Assembly (NCBI GenBank): GCA_017399535.1
Contig: JAFQBX010000005.1
Location: forward strand, 62,001-126,000
Direction: 5' to 3'
From: Clostridia bacterium
GTDB taxonomy: Bacteria; Bacillota; Clostridia; Oscillospirales; Acutalibacteraceae
Length of the DNA: 64,000 nt
Shown here: positions 7,804 through 16,613 of the stretch, one piece after another
Layout: every line of letters starts with the position of its first letter
Numbering within the stretch: the stretch's first letter is position 1
Translations under genes and position numbers: made by a program
Notes under the pieces: model-generated
Told to the model about the DNA's origin: nothing
Seen by the model: the letters and a program-made list of their open reading frames with translations, nothing else
Databases searched by the model: none

Positions 7804-8346
7804 ATGAAAGCAACAGGAATAGTTCGTAGAATAGACGATTTAGGCAGGGTCGTTATACCGAAAGAAATCCGTCGCACTATGCGTATACGTGAGGGTGACC
7901 CGTTGGAAATTTATACCGATGCGGATGGTGAAGTTATTTTTAAAAAGTATTCGCCGATTGGTGAATTGTCAAACTTTGCGGCACTTTACACCGAATCACT
8001 CATCAAATCGACGCCCATGTCGGTCATCATTTGTGACCGCGACCACTGTATCGCCGCCGGAGCGATTTCGAAAAAAGAGGTGCTTGAACGCCGACTGACA
8101 CCCGAATACGAGGACATTATCGACGCAAGACGACCCTTTATACGCACGGCAGCCGATATGAAATCGGTCAGCCCTCTCGAAGGGGTTGATTACAAGGCGG
8201 CGATTGCCATACCAATCATCAGCGCAGGTGATATTTGTGGCTCGATTGCCCTCATTCTCCCCGATGACAGTTACGTGCCCGATGATACCGACGTAAAACT
8301 CGCTCAGGTTGCCGCTACCTTTCTCGGTAAACAGATGGAGGAATAA
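7804..8346 (+). CDS. spoVT: Stage V sporulation protein T
   Basis: 180 residues, the usual SpoVT length. Residues 1-52 form the AbrB-type swapped-hairpin DNA-binding domain (MKATGIVRRIDDLGRVVIPKE). Residues from about 60 form the GAF-like ligand-binding domain. In Bacillus and Clostridia SpoVT acts in the forespore as a regulator of the late sigma-G programme and of spore coat and germination genes. Its presence indicates a spore-forming ancestry. AAGGAG lies 13 bases before the ATG, inside a hairpin. A truncated copy of its start lies at 6386. Confidence 0.93.
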   Translation: MKATGIVRRIDDLGRVVIPKEIRRTMRIREGDPLEIYTDADGEVIFKKYSPIGELSNFAALYTESLIKSTPMSVIICDRDHCIAAGAISKKEVLERRLTPEYEDIIDARRPFIRTAADMKSVSPLEGVDYKAAIAIPIISAGDICGSIALILPDDSYVPDDTDVKLAQVAATFLGKQMEE

Positions 8347-8514
8347 AGGCGTTCTGAATTATTTTTTTGACTTCCCTAATTGTAGACGGTTGCAAGGTAC
8401 CATTACAAATCCTACCGTCCAATTTAAAGCAATTAAGCCGACTTTGCTTATTTAAGTGAGGTCGGTTTTTTCATTATTTCAGGTGACGAGTATGCGCGGA
8501 TGTATTTTCTCGGC
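8347..8514 (+). other. Intergenic, spoVT 3' region
   Basis: No coding region is supported. A CTACCGTC/GACGGT-like pairing near 8390-8420 precedes the terminator at 8438. Confidence 0.5.
8438..8471 (+). terminator. Terminator downstream of spoVT
   Basis: A 13-bp stem with G-T pairs (CCGAC...TTA with TAA...GTCGG) and a T6 tail. Confidence 0.85.
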
Positions 8515-8543
8515 TTGACATTGATATTAAATTTTTGTACAAT
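8515..8543 (+). promoter_or_regulatory. Near-consensus sigma-A promoter
   Basis: TTGACA at 8515-8520, a 17-base spacer and TACAAT at 8538-8543. It drives the lipoprotein gene through a leader of about 90 bases. Confidence 0.85.
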
Positions 8544-8638
8544 GTAGGAAATATTTGAGTTTCAAATATAGATTCGTTCCAACTACTATATTTTGAAGCG
8601 AAATATCAACCAAACTTTACGATGCAAGGTAGGATAAA

Positions 8639-10087
8639 ATGAAACATTATTTAGTCAGAATCACCGCTTTGGTTGCGGTCATAGTATTGACACTTTCCCT
8701 TACTTCCTGCGAAAAGCCCGGCGATTCTAACATGGTTTTTGTCGAGCCGAAGGAATATGAAGACGCTTTTTCTAATCCTATGTGCGGATTCAGAGGCGGC
8801 TTTATGGACCAGACAGACGGATATATCACGACCATACGTGATTACGTGCCGTGGAATGCGATCGAAAAAAATGCCGACTCAACCGTACAGGAAATTATCG
8901 ACTACACAAACGAAAAATGGGGCGATATGCCCGAAAAAAACATTCGTATAATTCCGCGAGTGTATTTAGTATGGCCGGGTGGCGACCGAGTAAATAACGA
9001 CGAATACTGGCCTGAGGATATGGTAAAATACGATTTTACCAGCCAGGAATTTTACGACAGAGCGGTCAATCTGATTAAAAAAATGGGCGAAGCGTGGGAC
9101 AACGACCCGAGAATTGCTTATATCGAAATGGGCATTTACGGATTTTGGGGAGAGCATCACCTATACGGAAATCAGCTTGGTTTGCCCGAACAGATGCCGG
9201 AAGAAGCTCAAAAGGTGCTCGGTGACGCCTTTACCCAAAGCTTTAAGAATAAAAAGGTACAAATTAGATACGCATATAATTTCAAGGACTATGACTTCGG
9301 TGTTTATTGGGATTCCTTCGGGCATCAAGATGCGTTGTATGAAGTGGATTCCATAGTGGATCGCGGAGATTTTTGGAAAACAAACATAGTGGGCGGCGAA
9401 ACCGCATACGATTGGGGCAGTTACAGAACCCAACCCGGCGATGATCCAACCGACACCGTTTCGGACAAGGTTCATCGTGACTGGCTCATTCAGTGGATAA
9501 GAAAGCTCCACGCAACCGGACTCGGCTGGGTTTGTCAGTACGATAAGAACGACCCCGCTGCCGCCGAAGGTGCTGCCGAAATTCAAAAAGCATTTGGCTA
9601 CCGCTTTATAATCGAAAAGTTTGGACACACCGAAAAAATAGGGGCAGATAACAGCTTTAACGCAGAAATCACAATCAGAAACGACGGCTCTGCGCCATTT
9701 TACTACGATTGGGATTTGACCCTTTCCCTGCTGGACGCCGAAACCTTAAAACCCGTATACAACACTCGCTTTGATGCCGAAATATCAAAGATTTATCCCG
9801 GTGACGAATATAATGTTGTAACAGAAAAATATTCCGTTCCTGCCGAAAGTCACACCTTCAAGCTTTCTGCCGAAATACCCGAAAATTTAACCGGCAAATC
9901 ATATGTTGTTGCGGTAAGCATTAACGACCCGTCCTGCGATAAGCCGGCAATCCGTTTTGCTTGCGAGAATTATATTAACGGAGGGTATCATCCCTTAGGC
10001 GTAGTTGGATACAACGTAGAGCCGCAGGAAATGAACATCAAATTCGACGATATTGAAAAGGATAAAACCATCAATTACTCTAAATAA
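8639..10087 (+). CDS. Secreted lipoprotein with DUF4832-type glycosidase-like architecture
   Basis: 482 residues. A lipoprotein signal peptide ends at LTSC with the lipidated cysteine at C24. The segment to about residue 310 looks like a TIM-barrel glycoside-hydrolase fold, with NPMCGFRGG at its start and the family-typical YIEMGIYGFWGEHH. The last 150 residues form a beta-sandwich. This matches the DUF4874/DUF4832 arrangement of surface proteins thought to act on polysaccharides. The acidic and aromatic residues in GFWGEHH sit where catalytic residues would be expected, but activity is inferred. The gene has its own strong promoter and terminator and faces the SGNH esterase gene. Confidence 0.75.
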   Translation: MKHYLVRITALVAVIVLTLSLTSCEKPGDSNMVFVEPKEYEDAFSNPMCGFRGGFMDQTDGYITTIRDYVPWNAIEKNADSTVQEIIDYTNEKWGDMPEKNIRIIPRVYLVWPGGDRVNNDEYWPEDMVKYDFTSQEFYDRAVNLIKKMGEAWDNDPRIAYIEMGIYGFWGEHHLYGNQLGLPEQMPEEAQKVLGDAFTQSFKNKKVQIRYAYNFKDYDFGVYWDSFGHQDALYEVDSIVDRGDFWKTNIVGGETAYDWGSYRTQPGDDPTDTVSDKVHRDWLIQWIRKLHATGLGWVCQYDKNDPAAAEGAAEIQKAFGYRFIIEKFGHTEKIGADNSFNAEITIRNDGSAPFYYDWDLTLSLLDAETLKPVYNTRFDAEISKIYPGDEYNVVTEKYSVPAESHTFKLSAEIPENLTGKSYVVAVSINDPSCDKPAIRFACENYINGGYHPLGVVGYNVEPQEMNIKFDDIEKDKTINYSK

Positions 10088-10095
10088 TTCAAGCA

Positions 10096-10134
10096 AAAAA
10101 TCACGCTATGCAAAACGCATAACGTGATTTTTTT
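10096..10134. terminator. Bidirectional terminator between the lipoprotein and SGNH genes
   Basis: AAATCACG and TATGC pair with GCATA and CGTGATTT around AAAAC, flanked by an A run on the left and a T run on the right. It can serve both convergent genes. Confidence 0.85.
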
Positions 10135-10164
10135 AGTTATTTGATGAATCGGATATTGCTTAAC

Positions 10165-13100
10165 TTATGAAACGGCAACTGTTGTTGCGCTGAATACGTC
10201 TGAATAGATTGTGTATTCATTTCCTGACTTGTCAAGATAGGTCAGGTAGGAAACAACGTAAACTGTAATTGCCGAGCCGTCCTTTGACGAAAGAGTAAGT
10301 CTGAGCTGACCGTTTGCCGAGGTCGATGCGGCAGTCTTTGTAAACACTGTTCCGCCAATATTATCGATTGTGAGTGAATCGGCCTTTGTTGCATCGGCGG
10401 TATAAATTACACCCGATTTGACCACTGTGTAGCCGGTCGGTACTGTGCGCTCGGTGAGGAAGGTTGCCTTTGCGCCGTTTTGAACCAAGGTGACGTCTGT
10501 AACGTCGATAACCGGCTTTGCATCTGCATACGATTTTGCAATTACGGCAACAAGGTTTACATCAGCGCCTACATAGAAGGTATATACCTGCTCATAGCTG
10601 ATGATTGAACTATCATTGGTCGATGCGGCATTATGCCAACCAAAGAACACCTCATCATCGCCGAGAAGCGAATTATCAAATGCGACCGTAACCTTTGTAT
10701 TATACGCAAAGCTGTCGGATTCAAGTCCGCCAACTGTACCACCTTCTACCGAAACGGTGTAGCTGGCATCGTCCTTTGCGCTAATTGCTTTGATAACGAC
10801 GCTCTGGTTAACGGTAAGCTTTTCACCTGCGTCCATAGCTGCGCCATTAACATCCCAGTACAACGCGGTGTAACCGTAGGTGTTGGGTAATGCGGGAAGG
10901 GTTACCTTGGTACCTACTGCAACAGTGTGGGTGCCGGTGACAACTCCGCCGCGTCCAACGAATACTATCGTTGCATTTGTAGCATCGGTAGCAAAGAATA
11001 CCGCGGTATATTCAGTATTTAATGTAAGCGTTACCTTAAATGACGGCTTTTCAGATGCGATATTGCCAAATGAATCGAGCCAGTAGCCAAATTCGTATCC
11101 GCTGTCTGCCTCGGCTGAAAGGGTTACTTCTTCGCCAACTAAATAATCCTTATTATAATCGTAAGCGGCGCCATCAATGTAATAACTTCCGCCTGCTTGT
11201 GCGCTGATGTTCATATCTGCGTAAGCACAGAATTTTTCAAACACGGCTTTGATAACAATTTTGTCTTCGGTAATTGAAAGCGGATATTCGAGATCAGTAG
11301 AAAGCTTGTTTCCTTCGCCGTCAACCCACTTTGAGAACATATATCCTTCGGTGTCGCAGACGGCTGTGAGCACAATGTTTTCACCGATATAGAGCTTGTT
11401 GTTTGCGTCGAGGACGACTCCGTCAACCTCGATATGACCATTTTCGGTAGCGGCGATGTCGTAGTTACCGACAACGGGATCAGCAGATTCGACAATCAAA
11501 TCTTCCCAACGGCAGTATGCTTCGGACTCATACATGGTCATTGCCAGTCTGAGATCGTCAAAGCGGTAATCGGCATCAACGGGATTGTCCAAATCCTTCA
11601 AATCAACGTTGCAAATAGTGAAATTGTCATTTGTACGAGTAATCTTTAACTCTCCGCGCAAATACTCAATCTTGTAGGTTGCATCGTCGAGAAAGTTATT
11701 TGCCGCTATGGGATCGATAACATCTATATTATTGTATAAAACGCGGTATCCGCTGACATAATTTGAGTTATTGCTATTCTTGAAATGATACATTTTGAGC
11801 TCGATATTGCCGATGGTCATATTGGAATAGCGATGCTGCCCTGCCGCCCACTTGGTTGTTGCGGGGTCAATAGTCTTGCTCGGTGTGGATGGCTGCTTAT
11901 ACCGGAAGGTAACCGACCACTTTGAGCCCAAGCTATACTTATCGTTACTGATTGCACCCATTATAGCGGAAACGTTAGCATCCTTTGTCTGAATATAATC
12001 ATCACCAAGGACAATGTCGTTGCCCGACGAAACGATGCTGAAATTATCTTTATTAAATGTACCTGAATAGTTATTGATTACGGTAGAATGTGCTTGCTTG
12101 TAATCGGAATTGTCAACAGGGGAAATGTCAATTGTTCTGGCGGCGGTTTTGTTCAAGCTGATGCCCGATTCGTTAACCAGCCAGGCGGTAAATGCCGATG
12201 CCATATTTTCGTATCCGGTTGCGTTCGGATGGAGCTCGTCATCGAGCCATTCGGGTTTATTCTCGGTTACTGCGTACATGTCAAAGAGAACTGCGTTATC
12301 ATACATATCAACCAATTCTCTGACCCATTCGCCCATCTTTCTGATGGTTTCGTCGGTCCAGTTTTGGATGCAAAGCCAGGGCGGTGTAACGAATACGAGC
12401 TGTGTGCCCTCGTAATTAACAGCGTCAACGAGGTCACTATACTCTGTTAACCATCTCTGATGCCATGATTCGAGTTCGTCACCTGTAAACATAACCTCAT
12501 CGCTGTCCATTATGCATCTGGAATCGTTTGTTCCGAGCATAACAACTACGAGGTCAGCTCGATTTCCCTTTGCTGCGACGAACTGATTCTGATAAACATA
12601 GGTCTGATTACGGCCAATTCCTACGTAAGCCATGGTACCTGAAACACCGGCATTGTAACAGTCGTAATTATAGCCGAGTAACTCATTTACTTCGTGAGAC
12701 AGCGTCTGGTTATGCTTAACTGCAACGCCATGGGTAATTGAGTCACCGATAAAGGTGATTCTGTACGGGTCGGTAGCGTCGGTAAGATCGGCATCAACCG
12801 AGCGCAGATACATAACACCTCTGGGGTTAATAGCGGCTGTCATCGCTGTCTGAGCAATTTTTTCGGGATTGATTTCGATATATGTATTGAGCTCGCGACG
12901 AATCGGGTCAAAGTCATAGAATTTGCCGCCGAGTGTCTTTCTATCGGTCACAACAGATTCGAGAACGTTGATATTCGAAGAACTGTATATGGCATTATCT
13001 ACAAAAGGAACCGGCTTGTCGTCAATTTCGACCTCGATGGATGTGTAGTCGTCGGTATCTTCGAAGGTGATTTTTACACGATGCCACTGAGATACATTAT

Positions 13101-13533
13101 AAAGATCGGTATAGGTAGCGTCACAAACCGAGGTAGCAAGAATCGTAGAGGTATCGGTAATTCTGGCTATAAAAAGATGCGTTCCGTTAAAACCTACTCT
13201 GTATCCGTCGGTGAACAACGAGTCGCATCTGAGTCCAACCGCCCAATCGTTAGGTGACTTTACTTCAAATTCGATGGTTTCGTTCATAAGAGTCGTGCCC
13301 AAATCACCATGCACAAGATAATTGAAGCGTGTGGATTTATCAGGCATCGCCTTTGTATATTCCTTATAGTTACTTTCCCAGTATGTAGTGTCAAAGATAT
13401 AGGTAGGCATATTTCCGCTGTCCTTTGTCACGGTGGCTGCCGAAGCGCTAATGCCGAAAAGGCACGACATCATCGATACCAGCATGATAACCGAAAGCAC
13501 AGCTGAAATTACTCTGAATAAAGCGGTTTTCAT
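10165..13533 (-). CDS. Large secreted SGNH/GDSL esterase with beta-repeat domains
   Basis: 1122 residues. Residues 1-32 are a Sec signal peptide ending in SASA. Residues 40-220 look like a laminin-G/concanavalin-type beta-sandwich. The SGNH hydrolase domain spans about 255-455: nucleophile S265 in GDSITHG, block III GTND at 334-337 and the Asp-His pair D432/H435 in DDELHPN. A second beta-sandwich follows (about 465-690), then three or more repeat modules of the bacterial repeat/InlB-B type (700-950) and a C-terminal beta domain. No sorting motif, SLH or dockerin is seen, so it is probably released. Such enzymes usually deacylate xylan or other glycans. GGGGG precedes the ATG. Confidence 0.85.
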   Translation of the reverse strand: MKTALFRVISAVLSVIMLVSMMSCLFGISASAATVTKDSGNMPTYIFDTTYWESNYKEYTKAMPDKSTRFNYLVHGDLGTTLMNETIEFEVKSPNDWAVGLRCDSLFTDGYRVGFNGTHLFIARITDTSTILATSVCDATYTDLYNVSQWHRVKITFEDTDDYTSIEVEIDDKPVPFVDNAIYSSSNINVLESVVTDRKTLGGKFYDFDPIRRELNTYIEINPEKIAQTAMTAAINPRGVMYLRSVDADLTDATDPYRITFIGDSITHGVAVKHNQTLSHEVNELLGYNYDCYNAGVSGTMAYVGIGRNQTYVYQNQFVAAKGNRADLVVVMLGTNDSRCIMDSDEVMFTGDELESWHQRWLTEYSDLVDAVNYEGTQLVFVTPPWLCIQNWTDETIRKMGEWVRELVDMYDNAVLFDMYAVTENKPEWLDDELHPNATGYENMASAFTAWLVNESGISLNKTAARTIDISPVDNSDYKQAHSTVINNYSGTFNKDNFSIVSSGNDIVLGDDYIQTKDANVSAIMGAISNDKYSLGSKWSVTFRYKQPSTPSKTIDPATTKWAAGQHRYSNMTIGNIELKMYHFKNSNNSNYVSGYRVLYNNIDVIDPIAANNFLDDATYKIEYLRGELKITRTNDNFTICNVDLKDLDNPVDADYRFDDLRLAMTMYESEAYCRWEDLIVESADPVVGNYDIAATENGHIEVDGVVLDANNKLYIGENIVLTAVCDTEGYMFSKWVDGEGNKLSTDLEYPLSITEDKIVIKAVFEKFCAYADMNISAQAGGSYYIDGAAYDYNKDYLVGEEVTLSAEADSGYEFGYWLDSFGNIASEKPSFKVTLTLNTEYTAVFFATDATNATIVFVGRGGVVTGTHTVAVGTKVTLPALPNTYGYTALYWDVNGAAMDAGEKLTVNQSVVIKAISAKDDASYTVSVEGGTVGGLESDSFAYNTKVTVAFDNSLLGDDEVFFGWHNAASTNDSSIISYEQVYTFYVGADVNLVAVIAKSYADAKPVIDVTDVTLVQNGAKATFLTERTVPTGYTVVKSGVIYTADATKADSLTIDNIGGTVFTKTAASTSANGQLRLTLSSKDGSAITVYVVSYLTYLDKSGNEYTIYSDVFSATTVAVS

Positions 13534-13805
13534 TGTTTATTTCCCCCTAGTTATTTTAAACAAAGATTTTTTTGCATTACGTAAATAATCTTACAAGGGC
13601 ATTTTATCATACGTAATAGTGGTACGCTACCATTTTTTTGTCATTAGTTTTTGGTTTTTTGCCCAGTTTTTTTGCACTATGTTAATTTTAAATAAATTTA
13701 CTTATGAAAATTTATATATTAACACAATGGAATGTTTAGATATATCAAATTTTTGATATATGCGCAAATTTTTACGATTGCTCCACAAGGGATGACAATA
13801 ACAAA
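13534..13805 (-). promoter_or_regulatory. Intergenic region upstream of the SGNH gene
   Basis: A non-coding AT-rich stretch carrying the 5' region of the SGNH gene. A small hairpin TGGTA/TACCA followed by T7 lies at 13620-13641 on the plus strand, with no plus-strand gene to serve. No clean promoter pair was found by eye. Confidence 0.4.
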
Positions 13806-13845
13806 AAAAACAGCAACAAAATCGTTGAATTTTGTTGCTGTTTTA
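13806..13845 (-). terminator. Terminator of the exonuclease gene
   Basis: ACAGCAACAAAAT pairs with ATTTTGTTGCTGT around a short loop. On the minus strand it is followed by T8 and overlaps the stop codon. Confidence 0.85.
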
Positions 13846-14691
13846 TTCTGCTTTTTCCTTTGCTTTTACGAAGTTCTGTTTAACTATTACATTATCGTAT
13901 GTCTTTTTAAATCTCACCCTGCCCGAAAAGGTATTTTCACAATTTTCGCATCTGAAATTGGCTCTGAATGCGTTGTTCACGAATTTCCACTTACTAACCC
14001 GCTTCATTTGCTTGCCACAGATGTCACAGCTGAATTTCATCTTTTCCCTATCAACTTCGGGATGATTCAAATCGCTGATGTAATAGGATTTAAAGTCAAG
14101 TCGCTCGTAATACTCCTTTTTAGTAGTGTCGACAATGTACTTTTTAAGCACCGCCTCGTCAAATGTAAGCCGAAACAAATCAGCACAAGCGAGAACGTCA
14201 CCGAGCGCTCGGTGTGCTTGATACCTTTCGTGGTCGAGCCCCGCAAGCTCCACCGCCGACATAAGCGCAATTTGATTACCCGTGACACCGAGCTTTGATT
14301 GAACGAATTTCTGCAAATCGGCATACCTTTCGATAAAGTCCATGCGATTCTTGTTCAAAAAAAGCTTTAAATTCTCGCGAATGACGTAGAGGTCGGTATT
14401 CGACCAGGTCATTGTCAGCGTATCCTCTCCTGCCCAAGCGGTGTAATCGGCAATCGCCTTTTTAAACGGAATTCCGCTGAGCATATCCTCATTCGTGATG
14501 TGTGTCAAGTTCTTTGTTCGGGATGACAGCTTTTTATTAAGTTGTGAGCGGACAAGCTGCTGAAATCGACCTATCTCATTCAGCTGCTCATCAAGCTTTA
14601 CCGCGCCTATTTCGATAATCTCATTGACGAAACGGGATTCCTTCACGCTATACGCGCTGTTCCATTCCAAATCAAGAATAATGTATTTCAC
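13843..14691 (-). CDS. DnaQ-like 3'-5' exonuclease with C-terminal zinc ribbon
   Basis: 282 residues. The DEDDh exonuclease residues are visible: D7 and E9 in the first strand (LDLEW), D100 in TWSNTD, and H160 with D165 in HRALGD. The fold covers residues 1-180, similar to KapD-type single-domain exonucleases. After a linker, C222/C225 and C248/C251 form a four-cysteine zinc ribbon not found in the shortest members of the family. The likely role is trimming of DNA or RNA 3' ends in the cytoplasm; the substrate is not shown by the sequence. It lies 24 bases behind typA and may share its transcript. Confidence 0.85.
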   Translation of the reverse strand: MKYIILDLEWNSAYSVKESRFVNEIIEIGAVKLDEQLNEIGRFQQLVRSQLNKKLSSRTKNLTHITNEDMLSGIPFKKAIADYTAWAGEDTLTMTWSNTDLYVIRENLKLFLNKNRMDFIERYADLQKFVQSKLGVTGNQIALMSAVELAGLDHERYQAHRALGDVLACADLFRLTFDEAVLKKYIVDTTKKEYYERLDFKSYYISDLNHPEVDREKMKFSCDICGKQMKRVSKWKFVNNAFRANFRCENCENTFSGRVRFKKTYDNVIVKQNFVKAKEKAE

Positions 14692-14715
14692 GAAATTTTT
14701 CCCTTTCGTAAACCT

Positions 14716-16539
14716 TTATTTGTTTTTACTTGCGAGTTTCATTCGCTGTTCCTTTGAAAGAATGACCTTGCGCAGACGAATCGACTCGGGTGTGACCTCA
14801 ACAAGCTCGTCGTCCTTTATAAATTCAAGCGACTGTTCCAAGCTGAGCGGACTGGGCGGAACGAGGCGGAGCGCTTCGTCCGAGCCGGCTGCTCGCATAT
14901 TGGTAACATGCTTTTTCTTACACACGTTGCAAACGATGTCCTCGCCGCGTGCATTTTCGCCGACAATCATTCCCTCGTAAACGGGAACGCCCGGTCCAAC
15001 GAAAAGGCGTCCTCTGTCCTGCGCCGAGAAAAGACCGTAGGAATTAGTTTCACCGTCCTCGTGAACGACGATTGAGCCGTTTTGACGCTCGGGAATGTCG
15101 CCCTTGTACTCCTCGTAGCCGTCAAAAACGTGGTTCATAATTCCGTTTCCGTTAGTGTCGGTGAGGAACTGGGTGCGATAGCCCATGAGCGACCTGGACG
15201 GAATTCTGAACTCGATGTGAGTTGAGCCGCCGTCACGCGTACCCATATTTATCATTTCGGCCTTTCGTGCTCCGAGACGCTCGATTACTGCGCCGACATA
15301 ACTTTCGGGTACCTCAATCATCAGCAGCTCCATCGGCTCCAAAAGGCGTCCGTCGTCCGAATAGGTATAGATTACCTTCGGACGCGATACCTGAAATTCG
15401 TAGCCCTGACGGCGCATGGTTTCGATAAGGATTGACAGGTGCAGCTCACCTCGTCCCGATACCTTAAATGTGTCGGCGGAATCGGTTTCTTCCACGCGCA
15501 TCGAAATATTTGTTTCAACCTCTTTAAAAAGGCGGTCGCGGATATTTCGCGAGGTGACAAACTTGCCTTCCTTACCCGCAAATGGCGAATTATTAACCAT
15601 AAAGTTCATCGAAATTGTCGGCTCGTCAATCTTTACAAACGGGAGCGGCTCGACACATTCGGGAGAACAGGCGGTTTCGCCGATATTGATATTCGTAATG
15701 CCGGCAACGGCGATAAGGTCGCCGACGGATGCCGTTTCGCATTCTTTTTTGCCGAGTCCTTCGAACTGATAGAGCTTGCCGATGCGGACGTTGTTGGTAA
15801 CCGTGCCGTCGGTGTGACACATTGTAACAATTTGTCCCGATTTGACGGTACCGCGCTCTACCCTTCCTACACCTATTCGTCCGACGTATTCGTCCGAGTC
15901 GATATTGGAAAAGAGAATCTGAAGTCCTGCTTCGGTGTCGCCCTCGGGTGCAGGTGCGTGTTCGATAATGGCATCGAGCAGAGGGCGCATATCCCCTTCA
16001 CGCACGGTCGGGTCGAGGGAAGCGTAGCCGTCACGAGCCGATGCGTAGATTACGGGGAATTCGAGCTGGTCATCGTTAGCATTCAGGTCGATGAAAAGGT
16101 CGATTACCTCGTCGATAACCTCGTCGGGACGGGCCATCGGTCGGTCAATTTTGTTGATTACTACAATCGGCTTTTTGCCAAGGGACAGCGCCTTTTTGAG
16201 AACAAAACGGGTCTGCGGCATACAGCCCTCAAACGCGTCAACGAGAAGTAAAACTGCGTCAACCATTTGAAGAATGCGCTCAACCTCGCCACCGAAATCG
16301 GCGTGTCCCGGGGTGTCAACTATATTTATTTTGACATCGTTGTAATAAAGACTGGTATTCTTTGATAAAATTGTAATGCCGCGCTCACGCTCAATATCAC
16401 CCGAGTCCATTACCCTTTCCTCAACGTGCTCATTCTGGCGAAATGTACCCGCCTGTTTGAGCAGTTTATCGACTATGGTCGTCTTTCCATGGTCAACGTG
16501 GGCAATAATCGCTATGTTTCTCAAATTCTGCTGTTTCAA
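14716..16539 (-). CDS. typA: Translational GTPase TypA/BipA
   Basis: 607 residues, the normal TypA length. P-loop AHVDHGKT at 13-20, switch region GITI, DTPGH and NKID mark the G domain. It is followed by EF-G-like domains II, III and V and the TypA-specific C-terminal domain with PVYEGMIVGE. TypA binds ribosomes and acts in assembly and stress or low-temperature adaptation. The start is read as TTG at 16539, giving MKQQNLRNIAII, which aligns with other TypA N-termini; no ATG fits. The promoter lies at 16577-16605. Confidence 0.95.
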   Translation of the reverse strand: MKQQNLRNIAIIAHVDHGKTTIVDKLLKQAGTFRQNEHVEERVMDSGDIERERGITILSKNTSLYYNDVKINIVDTPGHADFGGEVERILQMVDAVLLLVDAFEGCMPQTRFVLKKALSLGKKPIVVINKIDRPMARPDEVIDEVIDLFIDLNANDDQLEFPVIYASARDGYASLDPTVREGDMRPLLDAIIEHAPAPEGDTEAGLQILFSNIDSDEYVGRIGVGRVERGTVKSGQIVTMCHTDGTVTNNVRIGKLYQFEGLGKKECETASVGDLIAVAGITNINIGETACSPECVEPLPFVKIDEPTISMNFMVNNSPFAGKEGKFVTSRNIRDRLFKEVETNISMRVEETDSADTFKVSGRGELHLSILIETMRRQGYEFQVSRPKVIYTYSDDGRLLEPMELLMIEVPESYVGAVIERLGARKAEMINMGTRDGGSTHIEFRIPSRSLMGYRTQFLTDTNGNGIMNHVFDGYEEYKGDIPERQNGSIVVHEDGETNSYGLFSAQDRGRLFVGPGVPVYEGMIVGENARGEDIVCNVCKKKHVTNMRAAGSDEALRLVPPSPLSLEQSLEFIKDDELVEVTPESIRLRKVILSKEQRMKLASKNK

Positions 16540-16576
16540 AAATATCCACTTCTCTCTTTTTCAATAAAACCTATTT

Positions 16577-16605
16577 ATTATATCACACCGATTTTCCAAT
16601 TTCAA
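16577..16605 (-). promoter_or_regulatory. Promoter of typA
   Basis: On the minus strand, TTGAAA (16605-16600), a 17-base spacer and TATAAT (16582-16577). It directly abuts the 5' edge of the phage-derived fragment. Confidence 0.75.
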
Positions 16606-16613
16606 CAAGTCTT

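Noticed and set aside
13620..13641. Hairpin TGGTA/TACCA followed by T7
   Set aside because: Only a 5-bp stem and no plus-strand gene upstream; too weak to list as a terminator.
13732..14298. 188-codon plus-strand ORF
   Set aside because: It runs antisense over the exonuclease gene and begins in non-coding DNA; the minus-strand protein has full exonuclease motifs.
15439..16251. 270-codon plus-strand ORF
   Set aside because: Antisense to typA; its composition is that of a shadow frame and no motif is present.
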